Shown here: one piece after another, positions 6,510-14,515 of the stretch
How the letters are laid out: each line of letters starts with the position of its first letter
Position numbering within the stretch: position 1 is the first letter of the stretch
DNA from: Desulfofustis sp964433645
GTDB lineage: Bacteria > Desulfobacterota > Desulfobulbia > Desulfobulbales > Desulfocapsaceae
Length of the DNA: 20,263 nucleotides
Reading direction: 5' to 3'
Assembly (NCBI GenBank): GCA_964433645.1
Contig: CAYSSK010000072.1
Location: 1 to 20,263, forward strand
Notes under the pieces: generated by a model
Seen by the model: only the letters and a program-made list of their open reading frames with translations
Told to the model about the DNA's origin: nothing
Database searches by the model: none
Program-made: the position numbers and the translations under genes

Positions 6510-7424
6510 CTAGAGCAGTCCGGCCTCTTTGAGCCACCCTTCGGCAGCCGCAGTCACATCCTTGTGCTCAACATCCACTTCGGCATTGAGCCGTTGCATG
6601 GTATCCGTATCCAGTTTCTCGGCCAGCGGGGTGAGGATATCGCGAATCTCCGGATACTGGTCCAGGACCTCCTTGCGGACGACCGGCGCCGGGTTGTAAA
6701 CGGGGAAGAATTTCTTGTCATCCTCGAGGTTGACCAGATCAAAAGCGGCAATCCGCCCGTCGGTGGCAAAGCCCATGGCGGATGTCACCTGATCGTTGCG
6801 CAGGGCCAGATAGGTCAGGCCCATATCCATCCGCTTGATGGCCTGTACCGGCATGGTAAAATCGTAGAGTTCCATCAGGGCGCGGAAACCGTCGGGACGT
6901 TCCCAGAACTCCGCTTCCAGGGCAAAGGTAATATCCTTGGGATACTGTTCGACATGTCTGCCGAAATCGCTGATGCTGCTGATACCCAGTTCTTCGGCAT
7001 CCTCCTGGCGCATCATAATGGTATAGGTATTGTTGAATTGCACCGGTTCGAGCCAGATCAATCCCTTTTTGGCATCCTCGCGCTTGACCCACTCGTATAC
7101 TTTTTGCGGATCGGTCATGACCGCCGTGTCATCCTGCTGGTAGAAGACGGTGTAGGCCGTACCGGTGTACTCGAAGTACATATCGATTTGCTCGGCCTCC
7201 AGAGATTGACGGGCGATGGCGGTGCCGACCCCGGTGCGCAGCGTAACGTCGTAACCGTGATTTTCGAGCAATAGCTTGCCCAGTTCGGCGAGCAGGTATT
7301 GCTCCGTGAAGTTTTTTCCGCCGATGGTGATGGCTTTTTCCTGGGTCAAGCCACTGCCTGCGAAACTGAGGGAAAAGACTACTGCGAACACCGCTGCCAG
7401 CATCATGTTAAACTGTTTTTTCAT
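6510..7424 (-). CDS. Glycine betaine/choline-type ABC transporter substrate-binding protein
   Basis: This is the periplasmic binding protein of an osmoprotectant (quaternary amine) importer, 304 aa, of the OpuAC/OsmF type. After a signal peptide (MKKQFNMMLAAVFAVVFSLS, cleavage near residues 22-28) comes the family signature ITIGGKNFTEQYLLAELGKLL. It is followed by TGVGTAIARQSLEAEQIDMYFEY, NTYTIMMRQEDAEELGISSISDF and LTYLALRNDQVTSAMGFATDGRI, and the C-terminal lobe PAPVVRKEVLDQYPEIRDIL. I chose the ATG at 7424 because AAGGAGTTCATGCC precedes it and the signal peptide begins there; an upstream ATG at 7457 has no ribosome binding site. No lipobox cysteine is seen, so it should be freely periplasmic. 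The gene lies last in its operon, 124 bases after the second permease. Exact substrate preference cannot be read from sequence. Confidence 0.92.
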   Translation of the reverse strand: MKKQFNMMLAAVFAVVFSLSFAGSGLTQEKAITIGGKNFTEQYLLAELGKLLLENHGYDVTLRTGVGTAIARQSLEAEQIDMYFEYTGTAYTVFYQQDDTAVMTDPQKVYEWVKREDAKKGLIWLEPVQFNNTYTIMMRQEDAEELGISSISDFGRHVEQYPKDITFALEAEFWERPDGFRALMELYDFTMPVQAIKRMDMGLTYLALRNDQVTSAMGFATDGRIAAFDLVNLEDDKKFFPVYNPAPVVRKEVLDQYPEIRDILTPLAEKLDTDTMQRLNAEVDVEHKDVTAAAEGWLKEAGLL

Positions 7425-7548
7425 GGCATGAACTCCTTGGTTGTGGTTGAAAGACAAACAAAAGAAAGGTGCCCGGTGATGCTCGATTCATCATCAAATC
7501 GGCAATCTGCGGGCTGTCCCAAATTACCGCGGTTCAGCTGAGCGGGAA

Positions 7549-8280
7549 TTATTCAGCCATCCGGATTCCTTTCGGGATCACGACGATACTGAAAAGCTCC
7601 ACCAGGTAATCGGCAATCAGGGCTATCAGCACCACCGGCAAGGCACCGGCCAGCAATTTGTCGGTCTGCATCAGGTTGATGCCGGTAAAGATCAAATCAC
7701 CCAGGCCGCCGGCACCGATCAGGTACCCCAGAGCCGCGGTGCCGATATTGATCACCAGTGCGACGCGCACACCGGTGAGAATTACATTCAACGCATTGGG
7801 CAACTCCACCTGCCAGAGGATGCGGGCCGGATTCATGCCGATACCTCGGGCCGCATCGATGATGGACGGCGACACGGCCAGAATGCCGGCCAGGGTGTTA
7901 CGGGCGATGGGCAGGGTGGAGTAGATGAACAGGGCGAAAATGGCCGGCCGGGCACCGATACCCAAAAAACTCATGACCAGCGCCAATACGGCCAGGGACG
8001 GGATGGTCTGGCCAAGGCCGACTCCATACATGACCACTCCGGCATATTTGCGAAATCTTTTCCGCGAGACGACAATCCCGACGGTCAACCCGGTGATCAG
8101 CGCCATGATCATACTGACGAAAACAAGATAGAGGTGTTGCCGAACCAGATAGAGAACATACTGCTGTTCCCACGGATCGGACAGATAATCCACGAGGCCG
8201 ACTCGTTCGGCGCTGATGCCGAGTACGAACAACACCGCGAACAATAAAAACCGGTATCCTTTGGTTACGGTTGGCTGCAT
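7549..8280 (-). CDS. Osmoprotectant ABC transporter permease (second)
   Basis: This is an inner-membrane permease of the OpuCB/OpuCD (ProW-like) class, 243 aa, with about six hydrophobic segments. The ABC-permease EAA-type loop is visible as SIIDAARGIGMNPARILWQVELPNALNVILTGVRVAL, and the typical GTAALGYLIGAGGLGDLIFTGI follows. The N-terminus has one hydrophobic segment (LLFAVLFVLGI) followed by a periplasmic stretch, LVDYLSDPWEQQYVLYLV. It begins only ten bases after the stop of the first permease, so the two are almost certainly co-translated and form the membrane pore as a heterodimer. The start ATG at 8280 is the first in frame and lies close to that stop. Confidence 0.92.
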   Translation of the reverse strand: MQPTVTKGYRFLLFAVLFVLGISAERVGLVDYLSDPWEQQYVLYLVRQHLYLVFVSMIMALITGLTVGIVVSRKRFRKYAGVVMYGVGLGQTIPSLAVLALVMSFLGIGARPAIFALFIYSTLPIARNTLAGILAVSPSIIDAARGIGMNPARILWQVELPNALNVILTGVRVALVINIGTAALGYLIGAGGLGDLIFTGINLMQTDKLLAGALPVVLIALIADYLVELFSIVVIPKGIRMAE

Positions 8281-8290
8281 CTGTCGTCCC

Positions 8291-8941
8291 TTACAGTTTC
8301 AATCCCTTGGGCGTTACCCAGCGCTCCAGCAGTCCCATGGCCAGATCGACGAAAACGGCCAGCAGTGAAACGGCCAGCGCCCCGGCCAGAATCATGGACT
8401 CGTGGGAACGAGCAATGCCCTGCTGGATGAAAACGCCCAGACCACCGGCACCGACATAGGCGGCGATGGCGGCAATACCGATATTCATGACGGCTGCCGT
8501 TTTCAGCCCGGCCAGAATGACCGGAACCGCCAGCGGAATTTCCACTTCGCGGAGCAGCTGCCATTTGGACATGCCCATTCCTCGTCCCGCGTCCACCAAG
8601 GCCGGGTCCACATTTTTGATGGCAATATAGGTGTTACGGATGATAGGCAGCAGAGAATACAGCACCAGGGCGATGACGGCCGGCACCTTGCCAAGACCGT
8701 GACCAACCAGTGCCAGGATGGGCAGCATCAGGCCGAACAAGGCAATGGAGGGAACGGTCATGATCACGTTGGCTCCGGCAATCACTCTCTGGGCCATCTC
8801 TTTGCTGCGGGTGATAAAAATGCCGATGGGGATGCCGGTGCACATGGCAATCACCAGAGAAAGCCCGACGATCCAGATATGCTCCCAGGTAAGAAATAAG
8901 GTCTGGGCTAAATTTTCTTGAAGAAAAACAAATAGGTTCAT
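8291..8941 (-). CDS. Osmoprotectant ABC transporter permease (first)
   Basis: This is an inner-membrane permease of 216 aa, paralogous to the next gene and homologous to OpuCB/YehW-type subunits. The segment HIWIVGLSLVIAMCTGIPIGIFITRS is the first permease core. The coupling loop contains DPALVDAGRGMGMSKWQLLREVEIPLAVPVILAGLK, followed by IGIAAIAAYVGAGGLGVFIQQGI, closely parallel to the partner. I chose the ATG at 8941 because it gives the usual MNLFVFLQENL start with AGAGG upstream; a GTG at 8968 would add nine unlikely residues. The 114-base gap to the ATPase gene contains an 8-bp dyad (8995-9002 with 9024-9031), which might tune the ATPase-to-permease ratio (inference). Confidence 0.92.
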   Translation of the reverse strand: MNLFVFLQENLAQTLFLTWEHIWIVGLSLVIAMCTGIPIGIFITRSKEMAQRVIAGANVIMTVPSIALFGLMLPILALVGHGLGKVPAVIALVLYSLLPIIRNTYIAIKNVDPALVDAGRGMGMSKWQLLREVEIPLAVPVILAGLKTAAVMNIGIAAIAAYVGAGGLGVFIQQGIARSHESMILAGALAVSLLAVFVDLAMGLLERWVTPKGLKL

Positions 8942-8994
8942 AAAACATGCCTCTTGTCGGCCTGACACGTGCGATCGTCACGATAGTCATGACG

Positions 8995-9031
8995 CCGCCG
9001 GTCCGTCGTCATCGACCGTCAGAACCGGCGG
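8995..9031. repeat. 8-bp inverted repeat between ATPase and permease genes
   Basis: CCGCCGGT (8995-9002) and ACCGGCGG (9024-9031) are perfectly complementary across a 21-base loop inside the operon. No T-tract follows. It may be an mRNA hairpin in the intercistronic region. Confidence 0.4.
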
Positions 9032-9055
9032 TTTACACGCGCCCGCACGGCTCCG

Positions 9056-10189
9056 TCAGTCCGTATCGTCCTGATCCCCGGCATACAATTCCAGAATCGA
9101 TTTTTGAATCTGTCTGTAGCTGATGGTTCCGGCCAGGTCGCCGTTATCATCCATGACCGGGAAGTCACTGATATCATGCATCAACATAGCCGACAGCGCA
9201 TCGCGCAGCGGCTCTCGGGTACCCAGGGTTTCCGGCAGCTTTTCGGCCAGCTCTCCCACCGTGCCTTGTTCATACTTGAGCAGCTTCGGCCAGACTTGAC
9301 CCACCGGTTTGTTGTCCCTGATGACGAAGGCGATTTGCAGACGCCGCTCCTCCATCATCTTCAACGCCTCAGAGGCATCGGTTTCGACTGGTATCAGATT
9401 TTTCGGGTTGGCGTTCATGGCATCGCGGATGCGTAGCAGCCCCAATACCTTCAAGGCCCGATCGGCGCCGACGAAGTCCGAGACAAATTTGTTCGCCGGG
9501 CGCATCAAGATGGCCTCGGGAGTATCGAACTGCACCAGTCGGCCGTCCTTGAAAATGGCAATTTTATCTGCCATTTTAATCGCTTCGTGAATGTCGTGGG
9601 AGACAAAAGCGATGGTTTTTTTCAGCTTGCCCTGCAGCCGCAGGAACTCGTCTTGAATTTGATCCCGATTGATCGGGTCGATGGCACCGAACGGTTCGTC
9701 CATCAGCAGAATATCCGGGTTGGCCGCCAGCCCGCGGGCCACGCCGATCCGTTGCTGTTGCCCGCCGGACAATTCGGCCGGATAGCGATCGCGATAAATC
9801 TCCGGATCAAGATTGACCATGCTCAGCAGTTCGTCGATCCGGGATGAGATCCTGGCCTTGTCCCAACCGAGCATACGGGGAACCACGGCGATGTTGCCGG
9901 CAATGGTTTTGTTGGGGAACAGCCCGATCTGCTGGATAACATACCCCATGCCCAAGCGGAGTTTCTGGGGATTCATCTCCATGATGTCCCTGCCCTTTAC
10001 CCGGATGGTTCCCCGGGTAATCCCTTCCAGCCGATTGGTCATGCGCAGCAGGGTGGTTTTGCCGCACCCTGATGGACCTAAGAAGATCGCCGTTTCACCG
10101 TCTTCAATGGTAAAGGTGACGTTGTCGGTGGCCGTGATCGCTTTCTTGCCGATGCCGAAAACCTTGGTGACGGACTCGTATTCGATCAT
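9056..10189 (-). CDS. Osmoprotectant ABC transporter ATP-binding protein with CBS domain
   Basis: This is the ATPase subunit that powers the importer on the cytoplasmic face, 377 aa, of the ProV/OpuCA class. Walker A is GPSGCGKTT (38-46), with the Q-loop QQIGLFPN near 86-93. The signature is LSGGQQQR (140-147), Walker B is ILLMDEPFGAID (160-171) and the H-loop His is His198 (SHDIHEA). After the nucleotide domain a CBS-type region (about 250-365) contains IRDAMNANPKNLIPVETDAS and MLMHDISDFPVMDDNGDLAGTI. In OpuA/OpuC proteins such domains sense ionic strength. I chose the ATG at 10189 (MIEYESVTKVFG) because AAAGGAGGA lies 11 bases upstream and homologues begin there; an alternative codon at 10219 lacks similarity. 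It is the first gene of the four-gene operon. Confidence 0.94.
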   Translation of the reverse strand: MIEYESVTKVFGIGKKAITATDNVTFTIEDGETAIFLGPSGCGKTTLLRMTNRLEGITRGTIRVKGRDIMEMNPQKLRLGMGYVIQQIGLFPNKTIAGNIAVVPRMLGWDKARISSRIDELLSMVNLDPEIYRDRYPAELSGGQQQRIGVARGLAANPDILLMDEPFGAIDPINRDQIQDEFLRLQGKLKKTIAFVSHDIHEAIKMADKIAIFKDGRLVQFDTPEAILMRPANKFVSDFVGADRALKVLGLLRIRDAMNANPKNLIPVETDASEALKMMEERRLQIAFVIRDNKPVGQVWPKLLKYEQGTVGELAEKLPETLGTREPLRDALSAMLMHDISDFPVMDDNGDLAGTISYRQIQKSILELYAGDQDDTD

Positions 10190-10607
10190 GGACGGTGTGC
10201 TCCTCCTTTGAATCTGCACTATCCGCGGCGCCTGGTTTCAATGCAATGCAGATTGCTACGCCTTGCGAGCGCATAGTCGCGCCGACCGGGACAATGCATG
10301 GTGGTTGCCGACCGCGACGAGTATAGGAGTCAGGTCAGATGGCAGCGAAAAGACGAGATGACAGCGATCAACGGATCGGCAACATTGATTTTGTGATATT
10401 ACTGAATAATAGCGTATCAACCCGGCAATAGCAACCCGTTTGTAATTAGCTGAAAATGCTAAAATAAAAGCATCAAAAACTGTTTTCAAAAAAAATAGCC
10501 AGAAATTTCGTGCATCGCTTTGACACAAAAACCGCCACCGAGGGCCGAGCCTGACTTCATCGTGAAACGGTCGCGTTGTCGGCAAAATACTCATTGACCT
10601 GTCAGGG
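10190..10607. other. Intergenic leader/promoter region of the osmoprotectant operon
   Basis: This 418-base stretch holds no credible gene. It has an AT-rich core (about 10380-10510) that contrasts with the GC-rich surroundings and contains the promoter listed separately. A small dyad ATGCT...AGCAT lies at about 10446-10462. If the promoter is right, the operon has an untranslated leader of about 210 bases. Confidence 0.5.
10406..10434 (-). promoter_or_regulatory. Sigma-70-like promoter for the osmoprotectant operon
   Basis: On the minus strand, TTGCTA (10434-10429) and TATTAT (10411-10406) are separated by exactly 17 bases. They match the -35 and -10 consensus at 4/6 and 5/6 positions. The pair lies in the only AT-rich stretch upstream of the ATPase gene and points toward it. 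Confidence 0.5.
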
Positions 10608-10940
10608 TCAGATCCACTCGCTGTGCTCCACCGTTCGCTCGTTCTCCACGTTGCCCGTGTTGCGCACCGTTTTCGGCTCAAAAAGCAGGACATGGCACTC
10701 ATTTTCCGCAACAGGGAGGTGGTCGATTCCCCGGGGAACGCTGAAGAACAGCCCCTCGGACAACGCAATATCACGATCTCTCAGCCTAATCGTCAGCTCC
10801 CCGGGCACGACGAGAAACAATTCGTCTTCGTCTTCGTGACGATGCCAGACAAACGCGCCCTGCAATTTGGCAATTTTTACGTATTGCTCGTTCAGTTCTC
10901 CGACAATCTTCGGCTGCCACTGAACGGTAAACAGTGTGGG
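10608..10940 (-). pseudogene. Cupin-domain protein gene lacking its N-terminus and start codon
   Basis: The frame encodes a cupin of the small single-domain class: QWQPKIVGELNEQYVKIAKL, then AFVWHRHEDEDELFLVVPGE, LTIRLRDRDIALSEG and IDHLPVAENECHVLLFEPK. The metal-binding motif is intact (H-x-H-x4-E in WHRHEDEDE, and the later HLP histidine). Homologues carry about 15 more residues before the WxPKIVGELN segment. Here the frame runs upstream into a TGA at 10941-10943 with no ATG or GTG, only CTG and, deep inside the domain, TTG at 10865. The frame is replaced upstream by the start of another gene, so I read it as 5'-truncated. The C-terminus (RNTGNVENERTV, stop at 10608) is intact. Confidence 0.7.
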
Positions 10941-11016
10941 TCAGGGCAACACTGGCAATACGGGTCACCAGAATAGAGAGGGTCAGGACAACAAGAAGGG
11001 TTATGACTGAAAGCAT
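10933..11016 (-). pseudogene. 5' fragment of a membrane protein gene (TrkA-C-associated type)
   Basis: From the ATG at 11016 the minus strand encodes a hydrophobic start, MLSVITLLVVLTLSILVTRI then ASVALTHT. I recognise this as the first membrane segment of small TrkA-C-domain potassium-channel-like proteins, where it normally continues GLSRExARFQARSAFTGVGFTT. Here it ends abruptly at about 10933, and the frame then reads through the out-of-frame cupin sequence to a stop at 10786. The remainder of the gene is absent from the window. The identification is from memory of the family and could be wrong, but the abrupt switch of frame and homology is clear. Confidence 0.55.
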
Positions 11017-11084
11017 TGCGGTTGTTTCAGCGATGTAACAAACGACTCGCTACATGAGAGTTATTCCGGGAACGGGAAGCCGGA

Positions 11085-11135
11085 GCAAAAAGAGAAAGGC
11101 GGCCGGTAAAGCTCGGAACCGTTTTACCGACCGCC
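11085..11135 (-). terminator. Rho-independent terminator of the liv-ior operon
   Basis: Arms 11098-11111 and 11122-11135 pair with one internal mismatch (GGCGG and CGGTAAA blocks) over a 10-base loop. On the minus strand the hairpin is followed by TTTCTCTTTTT. It starts 38 bases after the livJ stop, an ideal place for ending the long minus-strand operon. Confidence 0.85.
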
Positions 11136-11173
11136 ATGGAGTATACCAGAATTGACCCGGTAGTGCACTGCTG

Positions 11174-12328
11174 CTATTCGGCCATCGTGAAGGCGCCGTT
11201 TTTCACCTGCACCATGACCATCGAGTCGACGCCGAGGCCGTTGTGGTCCTCGGGGGTGATGTTGTAGATGCCGGAGATGCCGATGTAGCCCGTGGTCGCC
11301 TCTATTTCGGCACGCAGGGCCTGTTTGTCGGTACCGGCCTTGTCGATGGCGTTGGCGACCATCATGATCGCATCCCAGGCGTAGCCGGAGTGGGTGTTGA
11401 TCGGGAACTGCTTGTCGTAGCCCTTCTCCTGGTAAAGTTTGATGAATTCCTGGATGACCGGTTTCTGCGGGTCGCTGTCGGCAAGTTCGTCGGCGACCAT
11501 CAGCTTGGTCGCCGGCATCCGGTCTCCCTCGCTGGCGGCACCGGCAAGCTCCACATATTTCGGGTCCGGCAGCCCGTGACACTGGAACAGCGGCAGGTCG
11601 ATACCGAGCTGCACCTTGTTCTTGGCGATGATCGATCCGGCCGGGCCGATGGTCCAGGCAATGAGTGCCTGCGGCTTGGCGTTCTTGACCTTGGTCAGCT
11701 GGGCCGTCATGTCGGTGTCACGGGTACCGAACGATTCCCGGGCGATGATCTCGATCCCGTATTTCGGTGCCAGCTCATCCATCCAGTGACTGCCGTCTTT
11801 GCCGAAACCGTCGGCCGCCGACAACAGGGCAACCTTGGTCAGCCCCTTGTCCTTGAGATAGATGAACAACCGCTCGACCGCGATACTGGAGCGCTGCGGC
11901 GATTTGAACACCCACGTGTAGGGGCCGAATTTGCCGCCCATGATGACCGGGTCGCCGCCGACGGTCATGAAAATCGGCGTTTCGCCGTCGTCGACGACCT
12001 TTTTAACATTCATGCCGGTGTCAGTCAGCGTGGGGCCGATGATCGCGACAACGTTGTCCTTGTAGATGAACTTCTTGACGATCGACGCGGTCTTGGCCGG
12101 ATCGGCCTCGGTGTCGGCAAGGACCAGCTCGATCATCTTGCCGTTGATGCCGCCCTCGCTGTTGATCTTCTCAACGACCATCTCGGCCACCAGCTTGGTC
12201 GGCGTGCCGATGAAAGCGGCCCGACCGGACAGGTCGAACAACGCGCCGAGCTTGATGGTGTCCTCGGCGAACGCCGACGGCACGGCCAGGGCCAGCACCA
12301 GCAGACTTGCACACAATGCTCTGATCAT
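11174..12328 (-). CDS. livJ: Liv-type ABC transporter substrate-binding protein
   Basis: This is the periplasmic binding protein of a branched-chain/aromatic-compound class importer (Peripla_BP_6, LivJ/BraC type), 384 aa. The signal peptide is MIRALCASLLVLALAVPSAF, with cleavage after AFA near residue 21. The mature part starts EDTIKLGALFDLSGRAAFIG, followed by AEMVVEKINSEGGINGKMIE, VVAIIGPTLTDTGMN, KVALLSAADGFGKDG and the late motif INTHSGYAWDAIMMVANAID. I took the ATG at 12328 because GGGGAGAATTGATT precedes it and the signal peptide begins there. It is the last gene of the operon, 102 bases after livF-paaK, and a terminator follows. The ligand is not evident. From its neighbours it may be an aryl acid or aromatic amino acid rather than leucine (inference). 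Confidence 0.92.
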   Translation of the reverse strand: MIRALCASLLVLALAVPSAFAEDTIKLGALFDLSGRAAFIGTPTKLVAEMVVEKINSEGGINGKMIELVLADTEADPAKTASIVKKFIYKDNVVAIIGPTLTDTGMNVKKVVDDGETPIFMTVGGDPVIMGGKFGPYTWVFKSPQRSSIAVERLFIYLKDKGLTKVALLSAADGFGKDGSHWMDELAPKYGIEIIARESFGTRDTDMTAQLTKVKNAKPQALIAWTIGPAGSIIAKNKVQLGIDLPLFQCHGLPDPKYVELAGAASEGDRMPATKLMVADELADSDPQKPVIQEFIKLYQEKGYDKQFPINTHSGYAWDAIMMVANAIDKAGTDKQALRAEIEATTGYIGISGIYNITPEDHNGLGVDSMVMVQVKNGAFTMAE

Positions 12329-12430
12329 AATCAATTCTCCCCTCGGTTTGCGGGACCTGTTATCCGGCGGCATCGCAAGCGGTACCGGGACCAGCCGTCC
12401 CTGCTTGGTTGGTTGACGTGCCTGTTGTTA

Positions 12431-14515
12431 TCAGACGATTTCGTCCTCTATTCGGTTATCGAATACGCGCCGGCTCTTGCGCTCCGAGCGGGGCAGCGTC
12501 GCGTAGCCGACCAGTTCCACATCGGCAGAGACCAGCTGTTGCCGCTTGATCTGGTGGGCGGCTTCGTGGCCCAATTCGGCGCCGCGCTGCGCCTCGACGC
12601 CCTCGGCCCGTTCGACGACGAGCCGCAGGTGGTCTCGCCCGGCCTCGTCACGGGTCAGATGGATCTGGTATTCCGAACCGAGTCCGGGGATCGCCGACAG
12701 GATGGTATCGATGCTGCTCGGGTAGATATTGACCCCGCGGAACTTGATGGTATCGTCGGAACGGCCCCTGATTCTCGAGTGACGGGGCAGAATGGTGCCG
12801 CAGGTGCACGGCCCGGGGATGATCCGGGTGATATCCCGCGTCCGGTAGCGGATCAGCGGCGAGCCCTCCTTGCACAGCGTCGTCACCACCATCTCTCCCC
12901 ACTCGCCGTCGGGCAGCGACTGCAGGGTTTCCGGATCGACGATCTCGAGCAGGTAGTAATCGCTCCAATAGTGGATACAGTCATGATCCGAGCATTCGAT
13001 ACCGGTGCCGGGACCGTAGAGCTCGGTCAACCCGGTGATATCGAAGAGCTCGGCGCCGCCGAACAGCTCGGAGATCTTGGCGCGTATCGAGCGGCTGGAC
13101 CGCTCCGAGCCGTAGATGATCTTTTTCACCGCGATCTTGTCGGCGATTCCGCGGCGGTGGATCTCCTCGGCCATCAGCAGGGCCATCGACGCGGTCGAGC
13201 AGAAGACCGTGGACTGGAAGTCGAGCAGGAACTGGATCTGCATATCCATGTTCCCCGGGCCGATCGGCACCGCCAGCGCCCCGATCTTCTCGCAGCCCGC
13301 CTGGAAACCGGCGCCGGCGGTCCAGACGCCGTAGCCGACGGCGATCTGCACCCGGTCGAGCGGAGTCACCCCGGCCATCTGGTAGCAGCGGGCGAAGAAA
13401 TACTCCCAGTCGTCGATATCTTTCTGGGTGTAGCACAATACCTTGCGCTTGCCGGTGGTTCCGGAGCTGGCGTGGATGCGAACGAGCTGCTCGAACGGCA
13501 CGGCGCGCAGCGGAAACGGGTAACCGTCGCGCAGATCGTCAGCGCTGGTGAACGGCAGCTTGTGCAGATCGGCAAGAGCGCTGATATCGTCGGGGGTGAC
13601 GCCCGCCTCGTCGAATTTCCGGCGATAGTGGGCCGACCCCTCGTAGGCGTGGTGCGCCGTCCACTTCAGTCCGCGCACCTGGTGGGCGCGAAGCTCTTCA
13701 TCAGTGGTGAACGGCGGCATGAAATCCAGGTTATGCATATCGGGTTTCTCCAGGCGGATATTGGTCAGGCCGGCGGCGCCGAGACGGCTGGCCGCCGGGG
13801 TATCGGTTGAAGCGCCGAGAAAGGCGGAGCGCAGCGCGGCGTCGTTGAGCAGCAGGCGGCTCTCGCCCTGTTCGACGATCCGGCCGTTGGCCAGCAGGTA
13901 GGCCTTGTCCGAGGCCGACAGCGCCCGGGCGGCGTTCTGCTCGACGAGCAGGATGGTGCTGCCCCCCCGCGTCAACTGCCTGATGATCGAGAAGATCTCG
14001 TCGGTGATCAGCGGCGCCAGGCCCAGGCTTGGCTCATCGAGCAACAGCAGTTTGGGGCCGGCCATCAGCGCCCGACCCATGGCCATCATCTGCTGCTCGC
14101 CGCCGGACAGAGTGCCGGCCAGTTGCCCCCGCCGCTCCCCGAGCTTCGGGAAGCGGGCGAACACCTCGTCCATCCGCCTTGCTTTTTCGGCGGCGCCGAG
14201 CGCCAGCGGAATGGCGCCCAACTCGAGGTTCTCGCGCACCGTCAGCTCACCGAATACCTCGCGCCCTTCCGGCGACAAGGCCAGCCCCGTGCGCACCATA
14301 CGCGTCGGCGGGGCCTGGGTGACATCTTCGCCGTCCAGCATGATACTGCCGCCGGTCGGCCGCACCAATCCCATCACGCAGCGCAGCAGCGTGCTCTTAC
14401 CCGCGCCGTTGGCCCCGACCAGCGCCACCGTCTCGCCGCGGCCGACATCGAGATCGACGCCGAACAACGCCTGGGCCGCCCCGTAATGGGCGGTGAGGTT
14501 ACGGATGGTCAACAT
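12431..14515 (-). CDS. Fusion: LivF-type ABC ATPase + phenylacetate-CoA ligase
   Basis: A single 694-aa frame contains two enzymes. Residues 1-236 are a LivF-type ATPase: Walker A GANGAGKST (34-42), LSPEGREVFGELTVREN, signature LSGGEQQ (136-142), Walker B LLLLDEPSLGLAP (156-168) and VEQN. After a short linker (about 237-259), residues 260-694 are an arylacetate-CoA ligase of the PaaK family (AMP-forming adenylate enzyme). It shows HASSGTTGKRKV (348-359), VGYGVWTAGAGF, YGSERSS (468-474), DITGLTELYGPG (491-503), RYRTRD (556-561), FRGVNIYPSSID and the C-terminal LPRSERKSRRVFDNR with candidate catalytic Lys680. No stop or frameshift lies at the joint. An internal ATG at 13738 with GGAG nine bases upstream could also yield free ligase. 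The ATG at 14515 overlaps the livG stop by one base (TGATG). Confidence 0.93.
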   Translation of the reverse strand: MLTIRNLTAHYGAAQALFGVDLDVGRGETVALVGANGAGKSTLLRCVMGLVRPTGGSIMLDGEDVTQAPPTRMVRTGLALSPEGREVFGELTVRENLELGAIPLALGAAEKARRMDEVFARFPKLGERRGQLAGTLSGGEQQMMAMGRALMAGPKLLLLDEPSLGLAPLITDEIFSIIRQLTRGGSTILLVEQNAARALSASDKAYLLANGRIVEQGESRLLLNDAALRSAFLGASTDTPAASRLGAAGLTNIRLEKPDMHNLDFMPPFTTDEELRAHQVRGLKWTAHHAYEGSAHYRRKFDEAGVTPDDISALADLHKLPFTSADDLRDGYPFPLRAVPFEQLVRIHASSGTTGKRKVLCYTQKDIDDWEYFFARCYQMAGVTPLDRVQIAVGYGVWTAGAGFQAGCEKIGALAVPIGPGNMDMQIQFLLDFQSTVFCSTASMALLMAEEIHRRGIADKIAVKKIIYGSERSSRSIRAKISELFGGAELFDITGLTELYGPGTGIECSDHDCIHYWSDYYLLEIVDPETLQSLPDGEWGEMVVTTLCKEGSPLIRYRTRDITRIIPGPCTCGTILPRHSRIRGRSDDTIKFRGVNIYPSSIDTILSAIPGLGSEYQIHLTRDEAGRDHLRLVVERAEGVEAQRGAELGHEAAHQIKRQQLVSADVELVGYATLPRSERKSRRVFDNRIEDEIV

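Noticed and set aside
6495..7274. A 259-codon plus-strand frame opposite the osmoprotectant binding protein
   Set aside because: Antisense to a gene with strong family motifs and a proper start; not supported as a protein.
10256..10774. A 172-codon minus-strand frame spanning the promoter region and the cupin remnant in another frame
   Set aside because: No family similarity, crosses the AT-rich promoter stretch and overlaps the clearly homologous cupin frame.
11243..13810. An 855-codon open frame on the plus strand opposite livJ and livF-paaK
   Set aside because: It is antisense to two genes with full domain signatures, spans the gap between them, has low-complexity Asp/Arg/Gly/Val-rich composition and matches no family. 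It follows from GC-rich codon usage on the other strand.
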